Below, one piece after another: positions 1 through 6,380 of a stretch of 8,467 nt of DNA. Positions within the stretch are counted from its first letter, which is position 1, and each line of letters starts with the position of its first letter. This DNA comes from [Haemophilus] felis (GTDB taxonomy: Bacteria; Pseudomonadota; Gammaproteobacteria; Enterobacterales; Pasteurellaceae), in NCBI GenBank assembly GCA_002015125.1, contig MUYB01000054.1:1-8467 (forward strand), given 5' to 3'. Both the position numbers and the translations under genes were made by a program. The notes under the pieces were generated by a model. It was not told where the DNA came from. It saw nothing but the letters and a program-made list of their open reading frames with translations, and did not search any database.

Positions 1-469
1 CGAGCTGATAATACTCTGCTTTCTCAGTGTTCACAATTTGATGATAAACCACCTTTTCACTTAAGCTATCCATTATGACCAAAACGCCAAATTCTCGCCC
101 AAAGAAAGTGGTATCCATAATAACATTCAAATAAGTTGAAATAGGCGGTTTTAGGGCTGTTTTAGGAGCTTTATCAATATATCTTTGAATGGTTTTAACG
201 GAACATTTATATTTTAAAGCGAGTTCTTTATAGGTTTGTTTTCCTTGTGAATAATCTTTCCAAATATCACAAGGAGTTAATTTCTTTTGGTGGGTAAATG
301 TTTTATTACAGCTATTACATTTATAGCGTTGAATGTTATTTTGAGTGCCATGTTTCTTTATATTCTGACTTGAGCAGAAAGGACAAGTTTTTTGTTCATT
401 TTCAAAAATAGGGCTTAAAGCCTTGAACTATAAGGCTTTAAACCACTTTTTAGCAACTATTTTGTCCAT
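1..469 (-). pseudogene. Zinc-ribbon transposase (variant IS256-like), 5' part, interrupted by an amber stop and cut by the window edge
   Basis: Read on the minus strand, one frame stays open from ATG at 469 to the left edge except for a TAG at 430-428 (codon 14). The start has a fair ribosome binding site (AAAGG nine bases upstream). After the stop comes a zinc ribbon (C29-P-F-C32, then C-N-S-C about 20 residues later), a helix-turn-helix-like stretch (KQTYKELALKYKCSVKTIQR) and the beginning of a DDE catalytic core (IMDTTFFGREFGVLVIMD, with the first Asp). The family moves its own IS by cutting and joining DNA ends. The order zinc ribbon, HTH, DDE resembles transposases labelled as variant zinc-binding IS256 type; that name is from memory. 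No in-frame ATG lies between the stop and the catalytic core, so this copy is probably dead unless the stop is read through. The other two thirds lie outside the window. Confidence 0.75.
415..441. repeat. Perfect 10-bp inverted repeat at the transposase amber codon
   Basis: TTAAAGCCTT and AAGGCTTTAA flank a 7-base spacer (GAACTAT) that contains the TAG codon as read on the minus strand. In protein terms it is a near repeat, F-K-A-L, stop, F-K-A-L, which suggests a small duplication made the stop. No T-run follows on either strand, so it is a poor terminator. Confidence 0.6.
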
Positions 470-510
470 TACACCAAACCTTTTCTCAACGCAAATTTTA
501 GATTTAGGCT
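470..510. other. Junction between two transposase genes
   Basis: Only 41 bases separate the stop of the IS1595-type gene (TAA at 513-511) from the start of the zinc-ribbon transposase at 469, both on the minus strand. This spacer must hold any left end of the zinc-ribbon IS and what is left of the right end of the IS1595-type element. I could not identify matching terminal repeats or a target duplication from the sequence alone. Confidence 0.4.
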
Positions 511-1632
511 TTACGCCACCAACGAGAAAAATTCGTCCTGTTCCATTTCTTTCAACCGCATCGCATATTCTTTGGAAATCTCTTGGGGCGAAAACGCATC
601 CATTCCAATTATCTCTCCCAAGCGATGATTTCCCTGCCAGTAGCCGACCCATTCTCTTAATGGTGATACCCATAAACAGCGTTTAAGAATATCATTGAAC
701 AGCTCACCATTAGACTTTTGGCGGTTATCCGACATAAAGGCAGCTTGATTGGCGTAATGTAGGGCGTATTTATTATCACATTTATGATGTACGCCACGAT
801 GTAAATCACGAAATCTTGCATTGAAGGATTCAGCAAGATTATTGTTGATACCTTGATAACTGTACGCTTCTTGGTGATTGACTGACCAACGTGTGTAGTG
901 AAAGTCTAAACCTGAATAAGCAGGGTTTTCATCACACATAATATGGCTACCACTTTTAACAAATTGATGATTCATTTTCAAAATGGTTTCGGCACTTTCC
1001 GTGTAATCCATTGCAACAAGCGTACGATTTGAGCCTTGTAGCGTATCATCATTGGCGGCACGTTGCACAAAGCTGATGATGCAGCGTTTTGTTGGACGGA
1101 ATTTGGGAAGTTTCGTCGTTTTGTCTCGCTGTTTGTATCTGTTTTTACGGAAATTAGGTTTTCTGAGCCTAAAGTTAATCCATGCCCCATCTTCGTGGAC
1201 TTCGCCTTGTAAAGGACTTAAATCACGAGTTTTGAATAGGGTTTCACGCAATTTATGACACAAAACAAAAGCGGTTTTGTAATTGATGTTTAAGTGGCAG
1301 CTCATGGTGATAGCAGAAATACCTTTTACGCTATTGACAAATAGAACGATGGCAGCCAGTAAATCAACGAGCGGTAATTTATGAAAAGCAAATGCCGTAT
1401 TTGTCGTAATATAGAAATGACGTTTGCAATGTTTGCAACACCAACGTTTACGAGATTCAAGAAAGTAGGCGTGATAACGAACACCGCAATGCGGACAACA
1501 AACATCACGGATATTATTAGGGTTTCCCCAACGGTTTGCTTTTAAAAGTTGAAAGGCTTCATCTTCGCTTAAACGGAAGATTTGTTTAAGGGAGAGATGA
1601 CGAGATTTAGCGGAAAGAAGATAGTGTTGCAT
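511..1632 (-). CDS. IS1595-family transposase (copy 1)
   Basis: This 373-residue protein should catalyse cut-and-paste movement of an IS1595-type element. An N-terminal zinc ribbon has C46-P-H-C49 and C66-K-H-C69. It is followed by a helical HTH-like stretch (about 85-135) and an ISXO2-like DDE core: D148 in GEVHEDG, D234 in CDENPAY, and N264/E268 in NNNLAESF. The family's fourth catalytic position, usually Lys, is Arg (R275 in ARFRDL). It aligns nearly column for column with the transposase at 7008-8042, including VKGIS, INYKTAF/VQYKTAF and GYWQG, but is clearly divergent and has about 29 extra C-terminal residues. ATG 1632 is preceded by AAGGG at seven bases, but that site lies inside a leader hairpin. 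No frameshift or internal stop is seen, so it may be intact; the Arg for Lys change makes activity uncertain. Confidence 0.88.
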   Translation of the reverse strand: MQHYLLSAKSRHLSLKQIFRLSEDEAFQLLKANRWGNPNNIRDVCCPHCGVRYHAYFLESRKRWCCKHCKRHFYITTNTAFAFHKLPLVDLLAAIVLFVNSVKGISAITMSCHLNINYKTAFVLCHKLRETLFKTRDLSPLQGEVHEDGAWINFRLRKPNFRKNRYKQRDKTTKLPKFRPTKRCIISFVQRAANDDTLQGSNRTLVAMDYTESAETILKMNHQFVKSGSHIMCDENPAYSGLDFHYTRWSVNHQEAYSYQGINNNLAESFNARFRDLHRGVHHKCDNKYALHYANQAAFMSDNRQKSNGELFNDILKRCLWVSPLREWVGYWQGNHRLGEIIGMDAFSPQEISKEYAMRLKEMEQDEFFSLVA

Positions 1633-1639
1633 CGTGAAA

Positions 1640-1717
1640 CCCTTGTTTTATTACATAGCTTCCCACTGCATAAATCCGTAGGGATATGCAGTAGCCGTAG
1701 TAATAAAACCCAAAGGG
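1640..1717 (-). promoter_or_regulatory. Leader hairpin over the transposase ribosome binding site
   Basis: The transposase leader folds on itself. GTTTTATTAC (1645-1654) pairs perfectly with GTAATAAAAC (1700-1709). Inside, ACTGCAT (1665-1671) pairs with ATGCAGT (1686-1692), capped by ATCC/GGAT. Beyond a 3-base bulge, CCCTT (1640-1644) pairs with AAGGG (1713-1717). On the minus-strand RNA, the 1640-1644 segment reads AAGGG and is the apparent Shine-Dalgarno of the gene starting at 1632. The fold would hide that site, a known way for IS elements such as IS10 and IS50 to block translation from read-through transcripts. The pairing is seen; the role is inferred. Confidence 0.6.
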
Positions 1718-1726
1718 GCTGCTTTA

Positions 1727-1735
1727 AAGTGCGGT
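1727..1735 (+). other. DNA uptake signal sequence (Haemophilus type)
   Basis: Exact AAGTGCGGT core followed by an A/T-rich stretch (ATAAAAT, then GATTTTCT about one helical turn on), which matches the extended uptake signal of Haemophilus-group Pasteurellaceae. It lies in the gap between an XRE gene and a transposase. Confidence 0.75.
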
Positions 1736-1770
1736 ATAAAATCCGCTGATTTTCTTTTATATCAAACAAA

Positions 1771-1807
1771 AGAAAACTCGTTAGACGACACTCCTAACGA
1801 GTTTTCT
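1771..1807 (-). terminator. Rho-independent terminator of the XRE gene
   Basis: A perfect 14-bp stem (AGAAAACTCGTTAG, 1771-1784, with CTAACGAGTTTTCT, 1794-1807) encloses a 9-base loop. In the minus direction it ends in TTTTCT and continues TTTGTTTG, giving the U-rich tail. It sits 31 bases after the XRE stop and separates that gene from the downstream transposase. Confidence 0.8.
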
Positions 1808-1837
1808 AATGTATCAAAAAATGAGCAATTTGTTAAG

Positions 1838-2206
1838 TTATCGTTGCAACGTGTCTAAAAAGACCAACAATCCTCTGCGTTCATCCGCATTTAAGTTATC
1901 TAAGTGATGTGCTAAACGGGTGCGTATTTCATCTTCCGCCACAGGAATAAACTTGCGTGATGTTTTCGGTTCGTCTGAAAGGCAGTCTAAAAAGAACCAA
2001 CCAATTTCCGTATCAAGAGCTACGGCAATTTCGACAAGGTGCGATACATTGATTTTGTTATCGCCACGCTCATAGCGTGAAAGCTGTTGCTGTGCAATGC
2101 CTATCTGCTCAGAAAGGATAGATGCTGTCAGCCCCAACTCTTTGCGACGCTGTTGGATCCGCTTTCCAATCAATCTATCCACTTCTGTCACAGACAATTT
2201 CGACAT
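1838..2206 (-). CDS. XRE-family helix-turn-helix regulator
   Basis: A 122-residue cytoplasmic DNA-binding protein. Residues 12-68 form a lambda-Cro/CI-type five-helix domain: RIQQRRKELGLTASILSEQIGI, with recognition helix AQQQLSRYERGDNKI and the typical VSHLVEIAVALD that follows. The C-terminal 50 residues (DEIRTRLAHHLDNLNADERRGLLVFLDTL) are helical and acidic and may dimerise. ATG 2206 is supported by GTGGGG five to eight bases upstream. It is transcribed away from the DUF4013/DUF805 gene across a 124-base divergent gap and is closed by its own terminator. The divergent layout suggests that it controls itself and perhaps the membrane gene. The frame is intact. The target is unknown. Confidence 0.88.
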   Translation of the reverse strand: MSKLSVTEVDRLIGKRIQQRRKELGLTASILSEQIGIAQQQLSRYERGDNKINVSHLVEIAVALDTEIGWFFLDCLSDEPKTSRKFIPVAEDEIRTRLAHHLDNLNADERRGLLVFLDTLQR

Positions 2207-2228
2207 AACAACCCCACTTATCTTTTAT

Positions 2229-2258
2229 TGTTATTTTTGTCGATTATTTACCTATAAC
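2229..2258 (+). promoter_or_regulatory. Possible sigma-70 promoter of the membrane-protein gene
   Basis: TTGTTA (2229-2234) and TATAAC (2253-2258) are 18 bases apart, about 70 bases before the start codon at 2331. The region is very A/T-rich, so chance matches are common. Confidence 0.35.
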
Positions 2259-2330
2259 GGAATATCTGATAAAGTACATATTGGCCTTTTATATGAGTAA
2301 AGGCGTAATCAAAACAACACAGAGGAAACT

Positions 2331-3530
2331 ATGAGTATCTTTAGCCGCCTAGCGAATGAGTATCGGGAGAGCTATACCTATCTTTTTGCCGATAAATCCT
2401 TCTATAAAAAGCTGTGGGTTCTCCCATTGCTCTTACTATTCCCTTTTATTAAGTACCCTTTTGGCATAATCTTTATCAAAGGTTGGCAAGTGCAAATGGT
2501 GGCGGATTTAGCAAGAGATAAACCGTTGCAATCGCTACATTTTGGAAACATCTTTCTGAAAGGCCTGCAAGTTACGGCCGTTACCTTACTGTATTTTTCT
2601 GTTCCAACCATCTTATGCTATGCACTCGGATTGAAGGGCATTATTGGATTTTTCTTAGATATTTGGGAGTTGATCACTGGTGGACTTGAAGGATATTTAA
2701 CCAGTTATATTCAGAACTACATTTTAAGTTTCGTTATCTACGGCATTTGGGGCTTAATTTGTAATCCATTGATCCAATGCAGCATTATTCGCTATGCTAT
2801 TAGTGGTAATTGGAGAGATTTATTCCACTTACCTAAAAATCTCTTTTTCCTTATTCGAAATTGGCATCAATTCATTAAATTCTACTTTTTCTATCTAGTT
2901 ACATTTGGTTTATTAATGATTGTTGATTCAATCATTCTTATCATCGCATTTCCGATTGAACTCATTTTAGCCCCTTTTCTATTAGTCCTTTATTACGGAG
3001 CAGTTTCTCACGAATTAGGGCATCTAGCTCAGAAATTCTGTCATGAAAGATGTGAGCCTGAACTATCACTAGAAGTTAAAGAATCTGAACAACCAATTCT
3101 TTTAATCAACACAAATAAGGAGTTCACTATGGCAACTGAAATCTCACTGTTTACCTACTTTATTGAAGGTTATACTAAAAATTACGTCAATTTTAACGGA
3201 CGAGCGAGAAAACGAGAGTATTGGGGATTTACTCTTTTTAATACTCTCATTTCGATTATATTGCTTATTGTTGGTTTGACTGGCGTTGGAGCAATTCCTG
3301 CATTTATTATTTTGCTTGCGATGCTGCCACCTTCTATTGCAATTAGCGTCAGACGATTGCATGATGCAAATAAATCAGGTTGGTTTGCATTAGGCTTTTT
3401 AATTATGCTTATCCCTGTTATTGGAGAGATTATTGGTATGATTCTCACTGTTGTTATAGGCGTTCTTGAAGGTACTAAAGGGGAAAATCAGTATGGGGAA
3501 GATCCTTTAAAACAGAACACGCTAGAATAA
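2331..3530 (+). CDS. DUF4013-like/DUF805 fused membrane protein
   Basis: A 399-residue, very hydrophobic inner-membrane protein with two parts. Residues 1-240 hold several membrane segments (about 29-49, 80-100, 128-148, 181-222) and resemble DUF4013 proteins. After a charged, polar linker (241-266), residues 267-399 are a complete DUF805 domain: NFNGRARKREYW (287-298), three more membrane segments (about 298-320, 322-338, 351-377) and the signature RRLHDANKSGW (341-351). Neither domain has an established function that I know. ATG 2331 follows AGAGGA at four bases. At the linker, ATG 3129 (Met267) has its own near-perfect Shine-Dalgarno, TAAGGAG, with a 6-base spacer, and would give a stand-alone 133-residue DUF805 protein of ordinary family size. 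The gene may therefore be a recent fusion of two operon genes, or make two products. No terminator is apparent after the stop. Confidence 0.82.
   Translation: MSIFSRLANEYRESYTYLFADKSFYKKLWVLPLLLLFPFIKYPFGIIFIKGWQVQMVADLARDKPLQSLHFGNIFLKGLQVTAVTLLYFSVPTILCYALGLKGIIGFFLDIWELITGGLEGYLTSYIQNYILSFVIYGIWGLICNPLIQCSIIRYAISGNWRDLFHLPKNLFFLIRNWHQFIKFYFFYLVTFGLLMIVDSIILIIAFPIELILAPFLLVLYYGAVSHELGHLAQKFCHERCEPELSLEVKESEQPILLINTNKEFTMATEISLFTYFIEGYTKNYVNFNGRARKREYWGFTLFNTLISIILLIVGLTGVGAIPAFIILLAMLPPSIAISVRRLHDANKSGWFALGFLIMLIPVIGEIIGMILTVVIGVLEGTKGENQYGEDPLKQNTLE
3116..3131 (+). promoter_or_regulatory. Internal ribosome binding site and start for DUF805 alone
   Basis: TAAGGAG (3116-3122), six bases, then ATG (3129-3131), in frame with the gene that starts at 2331. 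The TAA within TAAGGAG is in another frame and could be the lost stop of an ancestral upstream gene. The site matches the domain boundary exactly, which makes chance less likely. Confidence 0.6.
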
Positions 3531-3560
3531 ATAATACAAAAAACTACCTTAGTATTGATC

Positions 3561-3990
3561 TGTACCCCAAAAATTGTATTGACTTACAAATTAAGGTGCA
3601 GATTTTTTATGACTAAATATAGTGAATCTTTCACACAGTACGTCGTAGAATTTTATCTCTAAAAAGGTAAAAATTGGTCAAAAAGGGGAATCGTCTGCAA
3701 GGCAAGCCGCTTTACACTTTGTGTTTTCCTACCCATAGTCTGATTATTCAAAGGTTGAAATACGTAAAAAGCCAAGATTGTAAAAGCGTTACGTCATTAA
3801 TTTCCTCTTGTACTTTTGTTACGGCTTAGTAGGTTAAAACGCAGTACTTTTTTATCATCTCACTGGGAAAGTTGATATCTGACGTTGCTCAGCAAATTGA
3901 ACACATTTATCACGAAGATCAAAGAAACTATGGCTATCGTCGTATCACACTGGCGTTGAAAAAAATCATCAGCATTAATCCTTCAATTTA
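3561..3990 (+). pseudogene. Degraded IS3-family insertion sequence
   Basis: TGTACCCCAAAAATTG at 3561 resembles the left terminal repeat of IS3/IS150-type elements. An orfA-like start follows at ATG 3609 (MTKYSESFTQYVVEFYL, then a stop at 3660). Another stretch, QKGESSARQAALHF from 3679, is in a second frame. From 3881 a third frame gives an orfB-like piece, DVAQQIEHIYHEDQRNYG then YRRITLAL, which is the conserved IS3 orfB region before the DDE core. The catalytic core and the right terminal repeat are missing. Three frames, several stops and loss of most of orfB show an old, dead copy. The right limit near 3990 is approximate. The remaining sequence to 4124 has no gene and is the upstream region of the next one. 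Confidence 0.75.
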
Positions 3991-4032
3991 GGGAAAATAT
4001 CTGCTAATGAGGGGAAGATTTGTATGCGGTTA

Positions 4033-4041
4033 TGGTATATT
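4033..4041 (+). promoter_or_regulatory. Possible extended -10 element of the broken xre gene
   Basis: TGGTATATT has the TGn extension joined to a TATATT -10 box, about 84 bases upstream of ATG 4125. No good -35 box is seen. Weak support. Confidence 0.25.
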
Positions 4042-4124
4042 ATATGGGAGAATTGATGTAGTAACTAACAATGTGCATCAATCTACACTAGTTGTGGGCA
4101 TGCTAATCAATGAGTGGGTAAACA

Positions 4125-4529
4125 ATGAATATCCATGAAAAAATTCGAAAAATGCGTGAAACAAAAGCATGGTCATAAGAGCAAATGACAGAAAAGCTGA
4201 ATATGTCATTAAATGGCTATGCGAAGATTGAGCGTGGTGAAACGAAGTTATACTTAGATAAGTTAGAACAAATTGCTCAAATCTTAGATATTGATGTTGC
4301 TGAGTTAATTCAATCAGGTGAGAAAAATATCTGCTTTCAAATTGAATCACCATTAGGTTCGGTGTATCAAGGTGTGGGAGAATCTTCGCTGTTGATAGAG
4401 ATTGAGCGATTGAAGTTGGCACTGTCCCATGCTAACGAAAAAGAAAACTTATTGAATAGGTTGCTGGAACAGAAGGATAGTGAAATTAAGGCATTGAAAA
4501 ATTTACTTAATGTTATAAATCCTAATTGA
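4125..4529 (+). pseudogene. XRE-family regulator with an ochre stop at codon 18
   Basis: From ATG 4125 the frame reads MNIHEKIRKMRETKAWS, then TAA (4176-4178), then EQMTEKLNMSLNGYAKIERG, and stays open to 4529. Together these give an ordinary HTH_3 domain (about 5-65), in which W-S-Q-E at helix 2 has become W-S-stop-E, probably by one CAA to TAA change. A C-terminal coiled coil follows (IEIERLKLALSHANEKENL and on to LKNLL), typical of dimeric XRE proteins. Restart at ATG 4185 would give 114 residues without helix 1 and part of helix 2, so DNA binding is unlikely. It lies 94 bases upstream of the HipA-like kinase in the same direction, a HipB-HipA-like order, although its coiled-coil tail is not HipB-like. 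Alternatives: a suppressed stop, a phase variant or a sequencing error. Confidence 0.78.
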
Positions 4530-4623
4530 AACAAAAACTGATGTTTGAGTATCTGATTTATAGAGACTAGATGCTAATTTTTATTAAATATATAGCACAA
4601 AGAAATTACTTGAGGTAATAAAA

Positions 4624-5535
4624 ATGACTAGAATAATAAATCAAAAAGATTTGTTACACATGGACTCTTTACATTTTGCAAATCCTATTCAACAGGATGA
4701 TATTTATCAGGCAATCTATCTTCCAATTATTGATTTACTAAAATCAGCAGAAAATACTGCTCAAGTCTCAAATTTTGCTCTAGCACTTGATGGTGGAGAG
4801 TATGCTTTGAAAGGTCAAAATGATAGTAAAATGGACTTATTTAGTTTGGAGACTATAGTATGCCAAAAGATTATTCAGGAAAATGCTCCTATCTCCGAGT
4901 TATTTTGCTATAAAATTATTGAGTTGTTGCAATTACCAATCCCACAATGTCGTATTCTAATTGATGAGAGAGGAGAATTATATTTTGGGTCAGTTATCGA
5001 TAAAGGTAAACCAGGCGTACTTTCATTCTCTAAATTTTTAGAGTTAGTTATTACACCTTCAAAATATAGCTACTTATTTCATCAACAACTTTGGGTTATC
5101 TATGCACTAGATTGTTTCTTTTTCAATATTGATAGACACTTTGGCAACTATATTTGTATTGAAAATAGTTTTGGGTATACTCAATTAAAACCAATAGATT
5201 TCGGATTATCTTCGTTTACTTTTCATCTGTTTCCATATAAGCCTATGTATCTAGCAAATGTGCAATTATGTAACACACAAAAATCTTGGAAACAATTGAA
5301 TAATCTACTACTACAAGATGCACAATATATAGCAAATTTGGAACAATACAAAGAACTTGCTAGACACACATTAGATAAGCTAAAATTGATAGAACTATCT
5401 AAAATTAGAAATATCGTAGACGGTATTCCAGATAAATGGTTATCTAAGAAACAGAAAAATGACTTATTAAATTGGTGGAATAGCGAACAACTTTCTGAAC
5501 GAATTTTACGCATACAAAGTGAGGAACTCAAATGA
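4624..5535 (+). CDS. HipA-like protein kinase
   Basis: A 303-residue cytoplasmic protein with a compact HipA-like kinase fold. Residues 48-112 look like the N lobe: GGEYALKGQND with the ATP-binding K63, then SLETIVCQKI with E76 of the C-helix. The catalytic loop is FFFNIDRHFGN, with D170 and N175 (the D-x4-N spacing of HipA). The metal-binding loop is PIDFGLSS with D192. All key residues are present, so it should be able to move phosphate to a protein partner. It is much shorter than E. coli HipA (440 residues) and lacks the usual HipA N-terminal subdomain; I believe it fits the HipA_2 kinase group. ATG 4624 follows GAGG at eight bases. The stop overlaps the start of the DUF3037 gene (ATGA), so the two are translationally coupled. 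The substrate is unknown; canonical HipA phosphorylates glutamyl-tRNA synthetase. It is more A/T-rich than the flanking transposases, consistent with transfer. Confidence 0.8.
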   Translation: MTRIINQKDLLHMDSLHFANPIQQDDIYQAIYLPIIDLLKSAENTAQVSNFALALDGGEYALKGQNDSKMDLFSLETIVCQKIIQENAPISELFCYKIIELLQLPIPQCRILIDERGELYFGSVIDKGKPGVLSFSKFLELVITPSKYSYLFHQQLWVIYALDCFFFNIDRHFGNYICIENSFGYTQLKPIDFGLSSFTFHLFPYKPMYLANVQLCNTQKSWKQLNNLLLQDAQYIANLEQYKELARHTLDKLKLIELSKIRNIVDGIPDKWLSKKQKNDLLNWWNSEQLSERILRIQSEELK

Positions 5536-6347
5536 TTCGTTATAATTATAGTATTATAAAATTCATTGCAGATCCCGTTCGCAATGAGAATATCAATGTA
5601 GGACTCGTCGTTTTTCATGAACGCTTTGTAGAAGTTTTTACGTTACAAAATAGAGATAAATTAAGAGCTGTTACGACAAGTTTTCACTTAGAAGATTTAA
5701 ATAAATTCGCTTTTAATATTTCACAGATGTCATCACAATTGACGAAAGAAGATTTATTATTTTTATTTTCTAAAGGTCCTCTTTACCTTTCAGGAGATGG
5801 TTATTTTCAAATTGAATACAAAGAGCAATACCAAAATAAAATATCCAATTTAATGGATAGATTGATTAATCCTCCAAATATTCAACGAGTCATAAAATCT
5901 CGAAATAGTAAGGTATTAACGCGTTTAAAAGGGGTTTTTAGTCAAGAAGAAAACTTAATTAGTACAAATCTTTCAGATATTGAACACCATAAATTGGTAT
6001 TAAATTACCCAATAGATGTGGAAAAAGGTTTAAAAGCAGATATGCTACTAAAAAATAGTGTGTATCATCTGACAGAAACTATTGACTTTTCGCAAGATAA
6101 TTTAACTAAAAACCTAGAACGAGCTGCATTAAAAGCGGTAACAATATCTGAAGCTAAAAATGCGTTTGGTTCAGAGTTAAAATCTTTTATTGTATACTCA
6201 TTAAACTACAATGATGAGCAGAAAAATGCCTCACAAATTAAGTTACTTAGTGATTATTCTGCAAACTTAATTAATTTAGAGGATCCCGTTGCAGTTAGTA
6301 ACTATAAAACACATATTATGAATGCCATTAATTTCAAATTACTATAA
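5532..6347 (+). CDS. DUF3037 protein, partner of the HipA-like kinase
   Basis: A 271-residue soluble protein. Residues 1-125 carry the DUF3037 signature at the N terminus: YSIIKFIADPVRNENINVGL, with the conserved aromatic start, the D-P-V-R-x-E turn and the N-V-G-L-V-V-F strand. From memory DUF3037 genes often sit beside HipA-like kinase genes, as here. The rest (about 150-271) is not covered by DUF3037. Its LNYPIDVEKGLKADMLLKNS followed by HLTETIDF (D170, E182) faintly recalls a PD-(D/E)XK nuclease core, but the Lys is absent, so this is speculative. ATG 5532 overlaps the kinase stop by four bases and has GAGGA at six bases. A terminator follows the stop at once, so the operon ends here. Possible roles are a kinase substrate, inhibitor or effector; none is shown. 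Confidence 0.8.
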   Translation: MIRYNYSIIKFIADPVRNENINVGLVVFHERFVEVFTLQNRDKLRAVTTSFHLEDLNKFAFNISQMSSQLTKEDLLFLFSKGPLYLSGDGYFQIEYKEQYQNKISNLMDRLINPPNIQRVIKSRNSKVLTRLKGVFSQEENLISTNLSDIEHHKLVLNYPIDVEKGLKADMLLKNSVYHLTETIDFSQDNLTKNLERAALKAVTISEAKNAFGSELKSFIVYSLNYNDEQKNASQIKLLSDYSANLINLEDPVAVSNYKTHIMNAINFKLL

Positions 6348-6352
6348 AATCT

Positions 6353-6380
6353 AACCGCCTTTTTGGCGGTTTTATTTTAT
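6353..6380 (+). terminator. Rho-independent terminator of the kinase/DUF3037 operon
   Basis: AACCGCC (6353-6359), a loop of five T, GGCGGTT (6365-6371), then TTATTTTAT. It starts five bases after the DUF3037 stop. A G/C-rich stem with a T-rich tail. Confidence 0.88.

Noticed and set aside
428..673. 81-residue open frame on the minus strand across the end of transposase copy 1
   Set aside because: Only its last 13 codons are meaningful: they are the start of the zinc-ribbon transposase. The rest is copy 1 read out of frame.
1265..1280. AAAGCGGT-like sequence as an Actinobacillus-type uptake signal
   Set aside because: It lacks the full ACAAGCGGT core and is part of conserved transposase codons (Y-K-T-A-F).
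1569..1769. 66-residue open frame through the transposase leader
   Set aside because: It runs through the hairpin and into copy 1 in another frame, with no family-like sequence; the hairpin explains the region better.
4078..4422. 114-residue open frame opposite the broken xre gene
   Set aside because: It is antisense to a recognisable HTH domain and coiled coil and looks like a shadow with no motif of its own.
5223..5618. 131-residue open frame opposite the kinase/DUF3037 junction
   Set aside because: Antisense to two well-supported overlapping genes; Ser/Cys-rich composition is typical of a shadow frame.
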